Positions 37,861-55,764 of a DNA stretch of 64,000 bases are shown piece by piece. Within the stretch, counting starts at the first letter, position 1. Every line of letters starts with the position of its first letter. Both the position numbers and the translations under genes were made by a program. Location of the stretch: NCBI RefSeq assembly GCF_030247185.1, contig NC_080571.1, positions 160,023,352-160,087,351 on the forward strand. Reading direction: 5' to 3'. The stretch is from Malaya genurostris (Eukaryota; Arthropoda; Insecta; Diptera; Culicidae). The notes under the pieces were generated by a model. The model was given only the letters and a program-made list of their open reading frames with translations, was not told the origin of the DNA and did not search any database.

Positions 37861-40800
37861 CTAGATCTCCTCTGATGAAGAATTTGATTTGTCACGAATT
37901 GGCAGTACACAGATCTTTGAGATTCCTCTGGTATAAATACCATCCTTCGTACGAACGTGTACTACCCGGATATTGCCATCTGGTCCGTGATGTACTTCAG
38001 TAATTCGTCCCAGCAACCATTTCAGAGGAGGTAAATTTTCTTCTTTCAGAACTACCATTGTTCCGACTGCTACGTTCTCTTTATGCTGCATCCACTTCGT
38101 TCGGTTATGTAACTCTGATAAATATTGGAACGTCCACTTCTTCCAAATTCCCTGAGTGTAATGCTGGATCTTTTGCCATGCTGATAATCGATTTTCCGGA
38201 ATTTCAGATAAATTGGGTTCAGGAATTGCCACTAATGGACGCTGAATCAGGAAATGACCTGGAGTCAATGCCTCAAAATCGTCTGAATCGTTACTGAGAG
38301 GGGTGAGTGGTCGTGAATTTAGAATAGCTTCAATTTGCACCAACACAGTCTGCATCTCATCGTAGACTAAGCTGTGTGATCCGATTGTACGTTTAAGTAA
38401 GGTTTTGAAGGATTTTACTGCTGACTCCCACAAACCTCCGAAATTCGGTGTACGAGCTGGAATAAATCGAAATTCGATGCTCTCGTTGGCTGTCTGTTTT
38501 TGTACACTGTTTTGAAACTGCTGATCCAGGAACAAACGTCGAAGTTCATCTAGTTCGCGCCTCGCACCGACGAAATTTTTGGCATTGTCGCACATTATAA
38601 GATCAGGTTTTCCTCGTCGAGCTGCGAACCGTTTCAGAGTTGCTAAAAACGCCTGCGTTGTAAGATCAGCAACTAACTCTAAGTGAATAGCTTTCGTAAC
38701 TAAACACACGAACACCGCTACGAAACACTTAACGGACTGGCGTTTACGGTGTGGATACACGACGTTGAATGGTCCGCAATAATCCACACCGACTCTTTGG
38801 AACGGAGCACACGGTGTCACTCGTTCTGGTGGTAAGTCTGCCATCAGCTGCTCATGGATTTTTGGCTTCAGTCTGAAGCATGCAACACATTGGTGAATAA
38901 CCCTTCGAACAAGGTTCCGAACATTTGTAGGCCAGAATCGCTCTCGCATTGTTGAAATTATAAGCTGCTGTCCGGCATGATATAATTTCAGATGATAATA
39001 TCGGACAATAATTGTGGCAAGCGGATGTCGATGGTCCACGATAAACGGGTGTCTGCGACTTGCTGGAATAATAGCATGACGTAACCGGCCGCCAACACAA
39101 AGTATTCCTTCGCGTAACTGAGGATTTAACGAGGCGATACGGGATGTTGCTCGAACATGGGCTGAATGAGAAATATCTGATAGTTCCCGTGCGAAACATT
39201 CTTCTTGTGACAATCGAATTAATGCACGAACAGCTTCGTCAAGTTCGTCAGATGAAATTGATCCAAGTTTGCGGCAGCTTCGGTTGGCCACTTGAGCGTT
39301 AAAACGGAAACGACGGAACAGAGCGACCAATCTTATCAGATCCATCCATGATGATCGCAAACTGAATATTTCGCTGGGTTGAACTACTTGGAGCATGGCA
39401 GTAACTGTTTCTTTTTCCTCCAACATAGATCGTTCGATTTCTTCTTCGTGGATCGGTTGATTTATCGGCCAATTTATGGACTCATGCATAATCCAGATTG
39501 GTCCTCTAAACCAGTGCGACTGATACTGTAATTGTACTGGACTCATACCTCGTGAAATAATATCTGCTGGATTCTCGTTTCCTGCTATATGATTCCAAGT
39601 TCCGTTCTTGGTGATGTGCTGGATTTCAGATACACGATTTGCTACAAATTCCTTCCATCTGGACGGTGGCGATGCCAGCCAGCACTTGACGATCATTGAA
39701 TCAGTCCAAAAGTACGCTTTAGCGTTGATCCTAATGCTGTTTATCACCTTTTCGTACACATGTGATAACAACAAAGCTGATGGGAGCTCCAAGCGTGGAA
39801 TCGTCTGTTTTGTCTTCTTTTTCTTGAGATTCTCCAATGGGGCGACACGAGACTTCGAAGTTAGAAGATGCAGATTGACTTCCCCTTGCTCAGAAATAGT
39901 TCTTATGTAGATACAAACCCCATAGGCCTTTTCGGAAGCATCACAAAAGCCATGGATTTCTACTGACTTCACATTGGCTCCAATACCCGTCCAACGAGGC
40001 ACGGTTAACCCTTCAAGACCAGTCAGATTCCGTCTGTACTCCTGCCACTGTTCCTGCAGTTTTTCGCACAATGGTTCATCCCATCCGCATTCTTGCTTCC
40101 ACAGGTCTTGAATGAATATCTTAGCTTGAATTATGACTGGACCGACTAAACCCAATGGGTCAAACAAACGAGATACGTCAGCAAGCACAGTTCGCTTCGT
40201 AATGATATCTGTGCTCCACTTCGGTGTACTGAAACGGAAGGTGTCTGAACTAGGTTCCCAAATTAATCCCAACGTCTTTACTGCACAGTTGGAGGAGTTT
40301 AATTCCAAGATCGTTTTATCATCACGCAAGTTCTCTGGAACATTAAGCAAAATCTCTTTGCAGTTAGAGTTCCATTTACGCAATATGAATCCTGCAGACT
40401 TCAGAAGGTCAATCATATCACCAACTAACTGTTTCCCAGATTCGATATTGTTGACGCCAGTCAACATATCATCCACGTAAAAGTCTTGCTTCAAAACTCT
40501 TGCAGCGATCGGGTGTGTCTGTTTTCCGTCTTCCGCTAACTTCTGCAGGCATTTCGTCGCTAGATACGGCGCAGACGCAGTACCGTACGTAACTGTCGTT
40601 AGCTCGTAAGTGCGTAACTGTTCATCTGTCGAGTTACGCCACAGTATTCTTTGTAATTGTTGATCGTGTTTTGTAACTTTCACCATGCGATACATCTTAG
40701 CGATATCTGCAACTATGGCATATCGGTGTAATCGAAAACGTAATGTAATATCAATCAAATCGTCTTGCACGACAGGGCCCACCATCAAAGCATCGTTGAG

Positions 40801-43233
40801 TGACACACCTGTGCTTGTTTTACAAGATGCATCGAAGACTACTCGTAGCTTAGTAGTTTTACTGTCAGGTTTGAGAACTGCATGGTGAGGTAAATAGTAT
40901 CCTGTTCCGATCGACGAGTCGTCGATAACTTCGATCATATGACCGAGTGTCTGGTACTCATTAATGAACTCCGTATATAAATCCTTCAACTGTGGATTGC
41001 CAGAGAATCTTTTCTCCAATCCCGTAAACCGTCGAACTGCTGTTTCCTTCGAATCTCCCAACTGGCTAATAACAAACTGCTTCTTCGGTAACATGACAAC
41101 AAATCTGCCTTCATTGTCTCTCACTGTAGTTTTTTCGAAGTGGTCTTCACATGCAGACTCCTCGATGGAATTCGTACTATTAGTACGACATGTTTCTAGC
41201 TCCCAGAATTTAGTTAGTTGATCTTGAATTTCCGTTGTGGAGCAAGCATAAGCTGTTGATGATATTCCGACAGAACAACTATTTGGAACTCGACCCGAAA
41301 CAATCCATCCAAAAACGGTGTTTTGTAGTGTTGGTCCCTCACTAGTTGCTTTTACTTGGCCTTCTTTCAGCAGATCCATATAAAACTCCGCACCAATGAT
41401 GACATCAACAGGTCGCGGCTCGTGGAATTGCGGATCTGCTAAGAGGGTTGACTTCGGAAGTAACCATTGAACTGGGTTAACATTTGCAGTTGGCAATGCT
41501 ACAGTCAGTTTCGGTAGCACGTGAAACTGCATCTGTTCTGCAAACAGTGAAATTTCTGATGATCGGGCTGCTACTTCCGCATAAACTGATTTGTTTGACA
41601 AGGAACGTGCAGCTCCAATTCCTTGAATAGCAAGATACGACGGAACTTCATTGAATCGCAGCTTCTTGTAAAATTCCTTGGACATTAGACAATGTTGAGA
41701 GCACGAATCAAGCAATGCTCGCGCTAGCTTAGACTGTCCATCTCGATCAGTTAACTTAACAAGGGCAGTTGATAACAGAATATTATGCATTTGTGTAGTT
41801 GGAAGTGCTACATAATTGTGACTAGTAGCGGCGTTTGCTGAGGTGGACTGCGTAGATGTATTCTGCGAGTGAGCAGAGGTAGCAGGTGTGTTGCTTGATT
41901 GTGTCTGTGCGGGTTGGTTCAGAGTAGATGGCTTTGTTTGTATCTGTGGTTGTCGAGACTGTTGGATTGCTGCCTGTGGTGCCGTTGATGAAGATGGAAC
42001 GGAGGATCGTACTTGGTTGGTGTGTAGCATAGAGTGGTGCTTCTGACGACAGTGATGGCAAACTCCTCTTTCGCATGAACGAGCGTAATGACCAGGGCTT
42101 AGACAGTTTCGGCACAGCGAGTTTTTATTCACCGCATCACTTCTTTCTGGAACTTTCATTCGTTGGAATCTTGCACAGTGAAAAGCAGTATGCCAAGATT
42201 CATTGCAAAACGGACATTTTCCATGCGCCTTCGCTGTTGCATGACAGAATGAAGTCTTTGCTTGTCTGTTATCTGTGCCAGAAGCCTTTGATATAATAAT
42301 TGACTGGAGCACAACACAATGATTTCGCAGGAACTCGATGACATTATTGTATGTAGGAACTTCTGTTGAACCATGATGAGTTTCCCAGAGACGAAGAGTA
42401 GCTGAGTCCAACCGCGAACAGATCATATATGCCAATAGTGTACTCCACCCAGTAGTGTCTTCACCGATTTTGTTCAACATCTGTAGATTTTTGTCGAATT
42501 CTCCGATGAGATGATTAATTCCGTCATAACTTTCCTTTTTCAAAGACTCTAGCGAAAATAGTGCATCTATATGAGCCTTCACAATCAACTTCTTATTTTC
42601 GTAGCGTCTCACGAGTGCATTCCATGCAACACTATAGTTCTCTGCCGTAAGCTCAATCGAATTGATTTCTTGTAATGCCTCTCCAGACAGCGAAGATCTA
42701 AGATACGTGAACTTGTCTACATCAGCTAATTGATTATTGTTGTGAATGAGACTATGGAACGTGTCCCTGAACGTCACCCACTCGCGAACCTTGCCACCAA
42801 ATGAAGGCAGTCTAATCTCAGGTAATCTTACTCGTGAAACTGGTGTCGGCATCGGTTGAGTGGCAGCAGCATGTGTCCACAGCTGTACTGTTTCCGCCTG
42901 AAGATCTAGCAACTCCGATTTTAGATGACAAAATTTATTATCAAACTGGTGAATTACCTCAAAGTTGCTGTCCTCGCGTGCCTGCCTTGCCTCTTCTTTA
43001 ATTTCAGGATCCTCTTCAGCACCACCCTATAAAACTTCGTCTTCCTGCAGTAGCTCAATTTTACAACGAATGTCATAAAATTCTTTTCCAACCTCTTCCA
43101 ATTTCTGAAGACGAATATTGATTTGCCTAAGGTCACGCTCTTCATCGAAGTTTTGGATGAACCGATCTATCAACTCCATAAAGTGATGCAGTTGCTTCTC
43201 ACGTTTGAGTAGCGCCTTCAAATCACCAGACAT
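37861..43233 (-). CDS. BEL-1 Gag-Pol polyprotein, one internal amber codon
   Basis: The chosen start is the Met of MSGDLKALLKREKQL (43233). The frame meets TAG at 43027-43029 (codon 69) and is then open for 1722 codons. Order: coiled gag N-terminus; capsid-type LPEIRLPSFGGKVREW block; cysteine motifs CPFCNESWHTAFHC and CRNCLSPGHYARSC; retropepsin motif ALLDSCSQHCLMS (Cys in place of the usual Gly); RT with YVDDMLTG (about residue 919); RNase H GFCDASEKAYG (about 1096); integrase with VDYCGPF (about 1481), CDNAKNF and RTPNFGGLWESAV. The product packages and copies the element RNA and integrates cDNA. Read-through or point mutation could explain the amber. Confidence 0.88.
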
Positions 43234-43822
43234 CCTGCAGTACAATAATATCACACTCTTCACAGAAAATAATAATGACTCACTTTTGGAACGAACACCA
43301 CCGATCAACTCGACGTTCCACTTCGCGGACCGAAAGACAGACTTACAACCCAATTGACAGCAGCAATGAGAAATAACGCAGAAAGATCGACAACTTAAAA
43401 GCCAGCAGAATTTCTGAGACCAATGATAAGAAATTGCATACACGACCCGTGCTACGTGCTAATAAAGGAAAAAACTCGCATGCATTTTAAAATCTTTATT
43501 GACGTCACACCTTGATAGGCCACATGCAAAAGGCCACTGAAATTCATGCCCAACTTCACCGATTAATCATCCTTGCTGTCCTTTTACTGCATCTGAATCC
43601 GCGACGCGTGGTTTGTGGTTGCAATGGCGTCGAATCCCGCGTCGGTAGCGTCACTTAAACTTCGTGATGGCGAAAATCTTTTGTAATCACTATTGTCTTC
43701 ACGGTGTATTGTGGTCGCCTTTGTTTCACACAATGTCCGAAATATATCAACTTTTTCGGGTCTTTTATCCGCAACTGTCCGAGTCTTTTTAAGCTGTCCG
43801 AGAACCTGTCCTGCACCGTACT

Positions 43823-43840
43823 ATCCGGCTCGAAGGACCA
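43823..43840 (-). promoter_or_regulatory. BEL-1 primer-binding site (tRNA-Tyr type)
   Basis: Minus strand TGGTCCTTCGAGCCGGAT lies three bases inside the 5' LTR. It is complementary to the 3' end of insect tRNA-Tyr as I recall it (acceptor TCGAAGGACCA). The match to tRNA-Tyr is from memory. Confidence 0.7.
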
Positions 43841-43843
43841 AAA

Positions 43844-49361
<5,518 letters not shown>

Positions 49362-49377
49362 TTTTTTTTTTTTTTTT
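49362..49377 (-). other. A16 tract at the RpS2 3' end
   Basis: On the minus strand sixteen A residues follow the RpS2 3' UTR, 19 bases after an AATAAA (49397-49402). They are immediately followed by LOA LINE sequence. A genomic poly(A) in this position is the mark of a reverse-transcribed mRNA. Confidence 0.85.
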
Positions 49378-49396
49378 ATTGTTCTCAAACGGGAGC

Positions 49397-49436
49397 TTTA
49401 TTTTTTCATACCTGCATTGTGAGCAGGTACTTTATT
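49397..49436 (-). terminator. RpS2 polyadenylation signals
   Basis: AATAAA on the minus strand occurs at 49431-49436 and 49397-49402. The second is 19 bases upstream of the A16 tract, a usual cleavage distance. Confidence 0.75.
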
Positions 49437-49454
49437 TGAGCGCATCGACGCTTT

Positions 49455-50282
49455 TTACAGCTCAATGATGCGCTGTCCGGTCTTGCTGGTCTTTTCCAAG
49501 AAATCAGCATATTCCTGGTAAGGAGTTTTGCTCAACGGAAGATCCTTCCAGAGATCCGGAGTAAGGAAAGCGTAGGTCTTAGCAATGGCCGCATAAGTAG
49601 CATTAGCCAAGTTGCCAAGCGTTGTAGTTGATCCACGGGTCATCGTGTAGCAATCTTCGATACCGGCTATTTGCAGTAGCTTCTTGGGAACCGGTGCGGA
49701 AACAATACCGGTACCGCGGGGTGCCGGAATTAGACGCACCAGAACCGAACCGCACTTTCCGAAGACCTTGCAGGGGACGGTGTGGGGCTGCTTGCCAATC
49801 TTGTTACCCCAGTAGCCTCGGCGAACTGGTACGACGGACAGTTTAGCAAGAATAATAGCTCCACGAATGGCGGTAGCGGCTTCATTGCTGCACTTGACTC
49901 CCAAGCCGATGTGTCCGTTACTGTCGCCAATGGCAACAAATGCCTTGAAACGAGTACGCTGACCGGCTCGAGTCTGCTTCTGAACGGGCATAATTTTCAA
50001 TACCTCATCCCGAAGCGAACGGTTCAGGAAGAAATCAATGATCTCGAACTCTTTAATGGGCAATGAGTAAAGATAAATTTCCTCCAAGGTGCGGATTTTG
50101 CCGTCTCGCACGAGGCGACCCAGCTTAGTTACCGGCACCCATTCTTTCGAATCTTCCTTGCCACCACGTCCTCGACCACGACCCCGACCTCGTCCACGGC
50201 CGCCGCCACGTCCACGACCCCCACCACCGCGAGAGCCAAAACCTCCTCTAAATCCACCACGGGCTGGAGCTGCGTCCGCCAT
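49455..50282 (-). CDS. RpS2: 40S ribosomal protein S2 (uS5), intronless copy
   Basis: 275 residues from MADAAPARGG (start at 50282; a longer frame to 50366 adds an unlikely extension). The N-terminal RG-rich tail (about residues 8-40, GGRGRGRGRG type) is typical of eukaryotic S2. It is followed by the double-stranded RNA-binding-like S5 N-domain (KEWVPVTKLGRLVRDGKI to GDSNGHIGLGVKCS, about 45-140) and the S5 C-domain (VPVRRGYWGNKIGKPH-type block to VYT-like TRGSTTTLGN, about 160-230). The protein sits at the mRNA entry side of the small subunit. The whole frame is uninterrupted. No intron, an A16 tract after the poly(A) signal and direct fusion to a LINE suggest a retrocopy; it could still be the functional gene if the native gene is intronless. 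Confidence 0.93.
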   Translation of the reverse strand: MADAAPARGGFRGGFGSRGGGGRGRGGGRGRGRGRGRGRGGKEDSKEWVPVTKLGRLVRDGKIRTLEEIYLYSLPIKEFEIIDFFLNRSLRDEVLKIMPVQKQTRAGQRTRFKAFVAIGDSNGHIGLGVKCSNEAATAIRGAIILAKLSVVPVRRGYWGNKIGKQPHTVPCKVFGKCGSVLVRLIPAPRGTGIVSAPVPKKLLQIAGIEDCYTMTRGSTTTLGNLANATYAAIAKTYAFLTPDLWKDLPLSKTPYQEYADFLEKTSKTGQRIIEL

Positions 50283-51530
50283 TGTTTCAATAGGTGTTGC
50301 TTGTAGTAGAACGGAAACCCGAATCCAAAAAAAACTAGAATACGTAGAGCAATATACATATACCAAATCGCCGAAGAAAATGCGCTGTCAAGCAACGCGT
50401 TCTTTGTGCCAGCTCTTGAAAATTGCGCAGCTTGTTCATTAACAGCAAGTCTTAGCAAGCAAAACATTCACGGGCAACCTTTGTCAGGGTAACAGTGGTT
50501 TGTTAATTTACATTGGAAACATTTTTTTTTGTTGATTTTTAGTTGATATCACGCATAGTGAAGTTGTCTCTGTAGTGAAAAAAACTTATTTTTTTCAGCA
50601 ATATGTTGGTGGCGTGATGTTCGTAATGACATCAAGTTCATCCAAGTAATTACTTTTGTCTCTAAATCAATTTCCATAATAAGGACCTATATTCACTTTA
50701 ATCGATTTTCACCGTCTAGTGGTACCGGTTATAAGGGCCTGTCTGTCCATATGACAGTGTTTACCCATGGTCAGAGCCTTGGCAACGACCACATTGCCGC
50801 CAAAGACATCATATTAACAAGATATCCAGCTCTCACATTTCCCGAACAAATCATTGGCAACATCCTTTTTTTGCGAGCATGTCGCCCTCAGGTGAGTCCG
50901 CATCGAATCTCATACATAGAAGTAGGGGAGAGAAATGTCAAATTTGGGCGCGCCAAAATAGCAGGGCTGCGCACCCATACAATTGACATGATATGTTGAA
51001 TGTGATGCCGTACGATGGCGTTGCTGAACTGAACATTGATGTCGCTCCAAGCTGACAGGGTCTGCTTAAGCTTACAATGCCATTATATCGTTTATAATGT
51101 TCCCAACAAATTTTAACGTGGAATATGAGACGTACTTCTCCTAAAGTTTCCGTATTGTTTACTTCTATTCAATTGAAATGTATTAGATAACGTTCCTGAA
51201 AGACCGTTCCTTAGTACTGCCATTCGCTCTTTCTTTCATAAGTATTACTTGGGAAGGAGCAAAACTAAGCAACCAAGACCCGACATTCTCCTCTTCATTC
51301 GATTTGAAATGAGACTTTCATTGCCAGAAGTAAAGTAGAAAGCTACGAATGGAATGCTTTGAAGTCGGAGATCATCACCGTCACTGAAGGCATGGACTGT
51401 TATTTCTTTTCCAGAAAGTCAAACATCTATTTGGGGGTTTTTGAAAAATTTTCATCTACGTCACTACAATCAGATTCAGATAGAACATCTTAAAAAAAAT
51501 ATAGGGCATATGATTAACGAATAGAGTGTC
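50283..51530. other. RpS2 5' flank and unassigned sequence
   Basis: On the minus strand a TATA-like TATATGTATA (about 50352-50362) lies about 70 bp upstream of the RpS2 ATG and could be a promoter. The same bases on the plus strand, ATATACATATA, match 36471-36481. A plus-strand frame at 50751-50999 (MTVFTHGQSLGNDH) with a CAG/GTGAGT donor-like site at about 50888 resembles no known family. Nothing else was recognised. Confidence 0.4.
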
Positions 51531-51537
51531 AGTCCGT

Positions 51538-51780
51538 TGTCTTTTATTTTTATAATCAGATTCTGTAAGATCGTCAATGGGGCTAGAAGAATTTAGAATA
51601 ACGGAAAGGGAGTTATTGTTTCCTGTTGGAGTCAGATATTTTTGAAGAATATAAATTAACTAGAAATCTATTCCAAGACTAATTTAGCTTTGGAATCGAC
51701 TTCTAGTTTAAATAAGTCATGATAAAGACTGGTTTTGTGGTAGTATTAAAAAAGACTGATTGACTCGAAAAATAATTTTT
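51538..51780 (-). repeat. Diverged Jockey 5' UTR/ORF1-leader fragment
   Basis: Read on the minus strand, it contains AATCAGTCTTT-like hairpin units, ACTACCACAAAACCAGTC, and GACGATCTTACAGAATCTG with TATAAAAATAAAAGACAAC. These correspond to J1 around 1325-1565 in the same order. Confidence 0.7.
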
Positions 51781-51802
51781 CGGAGAACTCGACCAAAAAC
51801 CT

Positions 51803-51895
51803 GTTTTAATCCACCTAGTGGTGTAATGCTACCATTCCCATATTATTCATTTTCTCCTTTACATTACAGTCAAAATTCCCCGAAATACAACAATT
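51803..51895 (+). repeat. Dispersed repeat start fragment (TTAATCCACCTAGTGG)
   Basis: TTTTAATCCACCTAGTGGTG starts a short copy that is soon cut by the Ty3-type relic. Confidence 0.6.
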
Positions 51896-51927
51896 TTGAA
51901 AAAGTTTCAAATTGTAGTTGTTTGTTT

Positions 51928-52336
51928 GATAGGTAGAGCGACTACTTCATATGGTCCTCTCCAAAGTGACTGTAATTTTTGTCCTGCGCCTGAGAGATTG
52001 GCTTTGACTAGTTAGTTTTTATCATAACCTCATTTCGTTTTACTTTTCACTTAATTACATTTTTTCGTGCTTGATTATGTGATCGCTTGAATGCTGATCG
52101 CATTTCATTCACACAATCTTCATAGTAAATACCATCATTGTTATGTTCATAAATTGAATTAGGAACATTCGCTCGTTTGCCATGTAATAACTCAAACGGA
52201 GTGTAACCCGTTGATGAGTTAATCGAAGTATTAGGATCGTTACCTACATATTGCTTAAGATATGTTTTCAATTCTCTATTTGATCGTTACCCAAGGTTTA
52301 CTTGTGAATGATATGTACTAGTAGTAATTTTCTTTA
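51928..52336 (-). pseudogene. Ty3-type relic, inverted copy, part 2
   Basis: The minus-strand sequence matches 36000-36384, including the NSSTGYTPFELLHGKRANVP frame (52047-52271). It ends at the CR1 LINE tail; the rest of the copy follows at 54925-55745. Confidence 0.85.
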
Positions 52337-54915
52337 TTTTATTTATTTATTTATTTCTTATTCCTTCATCTGACCTGTTATAGTCTCCATGAAGTATTGG
52401 AAGGGGAAAAGCCCAATTGAGGATAATTCAATCGTCCAATTGGGCGTAAAAACCCCTTCATCTTTTCTGATGGTTGACAATAATACAATTATACATACAT
52501 TTTCATATTACATTGTGGGCTTACACTTACACATTACAATAATCTTCTTAGTCTATTTTTAAAAACATCTTATGAAATGGAAAAATCAAAACATTCATAA
52601 GCACTATTAAAACTATTACACATTCCCCTAATGGGTTCGTTTTGTCCATAGTCAGTACGTTGATAGTCAAGTCTTAAAAAGTTCCGCGATCTTTAAATTC
52701 TAGGTGGTACATTGAGATTTACTTGAGAAAGGATATTAGTAGCGTCAATTTGTCCCATCAATAGTTTCCCTATAAATACAGCTCTGGAAATATTTCTCCT
52801 TTTTGAAAGTGTGTCCATACCCAGTAATCGACAACGATCAGTATAAGGTGGTAATTCTGTCGGGTTGCGCCAAGGTAGAGATCTGATGGCGTAGCGGAGG
52901 AATTTAGCTTGTATTGATTCAATTCGGTTAATCCAAACGTCCGCGTAAGGACACCGTATTACCGATGAAGCTTCAAGAACAGATCGGACAAGGGTGAAAT
53001 ACAATGATCTGAGACAGTAAGGGTCACTGAATTCTTTTGCTATTTTAAAGATAAATCCAAGATTCCGGTTAGCTTGTGCAATGATATGGGAGTAGTGGTC
53101 TCTGAACGACAGCTGAGAATCAAGTACTACACCTAAGTCCCTTACATTTGATACTCTCTCAAGGACTTTTTCAAAGCTGTTTGATTCACAATTTCCAAGC
53201 TTAACAGAAAGTGAACGACCAACAAGATACGATTTGAGCCAATCTGTGAATGTTTCCGATGCACCTAGTTTTCGAATTTTCCCAAGTAGCAGAGTATGGT
53301 CAACACGATCGAACGCTGCTTTAAGGTCTGTATAAACTGTATCAACCTGTGCTCCATCTTCAATGTTTCTGATGCAGTGTGACGTAAACTGAACTAAATT
53401 CGTAGCTGTTGATCTACCGGGGAAAAAACCATGTTGCGACCGATCTGTATGATTTGGTTTTTTCAAACAGAACATTGCTAACGAGAATTTCGAATAACTT
53501 AGAACCAGCACAAAGAGAAGTTATACCGCGGTAATTTGCTACGTCTTGCTTATTTCCTTTCTTGAACACAGGGAACATGTACGATTTTTTCCAGCATTGT
53601 GGAAATATTCCTTGCGACAGAGACTTATTGAAGATTATCTTTAGAGGAACATACAGTGCATTCGCGCATCGTTTGAGTATGATGGCAGGAATGCCATCTG
53701 GGCCAGATGATATTGATGACTTCAGTTTTTTCAACGCAAAAATGATTTCTTCGCATGTGAATTGAATGTTACCAAGACTTATAATATCGCAAGGAACATC
53801 TCTGAGCCCGAATTCCATCTGAGCAGCATCAAATGAAATTGTTTCGAAGACACTTAAGAAATTTTTAGCGAACTAGTTGCAAATTCCAGAAGATGAATTT
53901 GAACATTCATTTCCAAGGGTCATAGTAGAAGGGAGGCCTACCTCCTTGCGTTTACTATTCACGAAAGACCAGAAACGTTTTGGATGTTGTTTAAGATCGG
54001 CTTGTGTTTGTAAAACATGTCTATAATTAAGCATGCGGTTATAGACCTTGTGTTTGTTACTAGCGAGAGTGAATTCGTGCTTAGTTATATGGTTGCGTCG
54101 ATTTGTATAATGCCGAAGTGCAGCTGCTCTTACGCGTTTCAGTGCACGAAGGTGCCGATTTGACCAAGGTGGTTTTGGGCGAGGTCGTGACGCTGGTACA
54201 TGTAGATTAAACAAATATTTCAGCACATGTGTAAGCTTTTCTACCGCTACATTGACATCAGTTACGTTATCCAAAAGAGATGCCCAATCGATTGACTCTA
54301 ATGAGCTATTGAATCCGGTGAAATCGGTTTTCGAGAAGTTAAATTTCGAGTCTTCGACAGTATTGTTGAAGCAAACTTTTTGGTAGCATGTCAATTCAGC
54401 CAGAAGAGGTGGATGATGAGGATCGGTCCCAACGAGAGGCTCGACAGCTTGACGCACGTGACAATTCGCTAATGCATCCTCGTTTATGAACAGAAGATCT
54501 AGAGTACGATTCAATCTGTTTGTCACCATACTAATTTGGAACATATTTAAAAGAGACATCCCGTCTATTAGAGTGCAATTTGCTCCCGAAAGAGAGGAAG
54601 ATGACGGATCGATGGTAGCATAACCGTAGGAAGTATTCTTCCATACAAGACCAGGTTGATTGAAATCTCCAAATAGAAAATGAGAAGTAGAAGGATCCAG
54701 TCCACTTGCAATATTCAATGCAGAATCAATATGCTGTTGTATCACGCTTGCGTTGCTTGCCATATCAGGTGGAATGTAGACCACCCCCACGCAGACATTA
54801 TAATCGCGACTACGTATATGAATCCAGAGCTGTTCTAAAATATTGTTACAGTTTGTGTTTGCTTTTGACATTAATCGGTTAGTAACAGCAATAAGTACAC
54901 CACCGCCTCTTTTTT
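52337..54915 (-). mobile_element. CR1-type LINE inserted in the Ty3 relic
   Basis: A 5'-truncated LINE on the minus strand, about 2.58 kb, with an AAAT-type tail at 52337-52355 (TTTATTTATTTATTTC on plus). The uninterrupted site is visible at about 35947-35965 in the other copy of the relic: the text ...ATTTTGAAAA is followed there by TAAAGAAAATTACT. This gives a direct empty-site comparison. Coding remains are listed separately. The CR1 clade (T1/Q-like) is inferred from HGFFPGRSTATNL and related motifs. Confidence 0.85.
52693..54903 (-). pseudogene. CR1-type LINE ORF2, broken
   Basis: The endonuclease C-terminal half (53873-54871) holds VGVVYIPPD, LFGDFNQPGLVW and NRTLDLLFI. After an in-frame TAG at 53873-53875 the same frame continues (53414-53818) with SSGPDGIPAIILKRC, FPVFKKGNK and YRGITSLCAGSKLFE. 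A frameshift at an A-run near 53456-53461 leads to 52693-53511, with QHGFFPGRSTATNL and TDLKAAFDRVDH. An internal deletion near 53170-53180 removes the region that would hold the catalytic YADD box, jumping from a KLGNCESNSF block to VSNVRDLGVVLDSQLSF. The copy is inactive. Confidence 0.85.
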
Positions 54916-54924
54916 ACCAACACC

Positions 54925-55745
54925 AACACTTTTTCAAAATTTTTCATTATTAAACTAACAAAGATGGATCTATTATCCGTTACTAATTCACCGGGTGTTC
55001 TAAATCTACATATACAATTATCTACAAAAGTTTGAGTAACTCTCTTGATTTTCCATCGGTGCTACCTTTTAATATCTAGTCAAGTCGTCCTGCATAACAA
55101 GGCGGTATTTGTTATCCCAGTTCGACTCTGGGAGTACTACTGTATCCATGTATAGTTCCTCGAATGGTTCCAATGGTGTCGTAGTAATTTTCATTGTCAT
55201 TTTATTTGATTGGCCAATTTTATTTTTCTGACAAGAGTCACATTGTTTGACATAATTTTCAATATCTATTATATTCATATTAGAATAGCGAACTCATTTG
55301 CTTGGCCATACGTATGCTTTCAACATGTTCTTCCTAAGGAGAATCATGGAATTCTTGTAATATAGTTTCCCAGTCTTTCTCAAGGAACCGCATTCGATCC
55401 TTTTCAGGTACATATAACGTAAAAAATTATTCAAATTTATCTGCAATAAATCTCAGCACATACGCGTCAGGAATGCATGTTTCGAAAAGAAATAAGGGAA
55501 TGTCTTTGGCATCTCTAATTTCTTCTAGATATTTAGTGAATGCAACTACTAACCCATCCAAAAGAACATTTGTGTCGGTTTAAAACTAAATCCCATATTT
55601 TATGTTCTGGAATCGCAAATATTCTTCGATTCAAATAGTCAAATCGTGTGGTACGTCTACCAGTTCGACTAATTCTTTATACGCTGATCTACTGTTCGTT
55701 TTCGTTGATTTTGTGTTTAGAAAATTTCAGCAGATTAAATTTGAT
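54925..55745 (-). pseudogene. Ty3-type relic, inverted copy, part 1
   Basis: The minus-strand match to 35143-35960 is close along its length, including frame YVKQCDSCQKNKIGQ (55069-55278) and the coding-like part near 55602-55745. It joins a dispersed-repeat copy at 55765, as at 35138 in the other copy. Confidence 0.85.
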
Positions 55746-55764
55746 GTCATTATTTTTTTGCCAT

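Noticed and set aside
50089..50467. Pro/Arg-rich and Val-rich frames overlapping RpS2
   Set aside because: They are shadow frames of the RG-rich coding region of RpS2.
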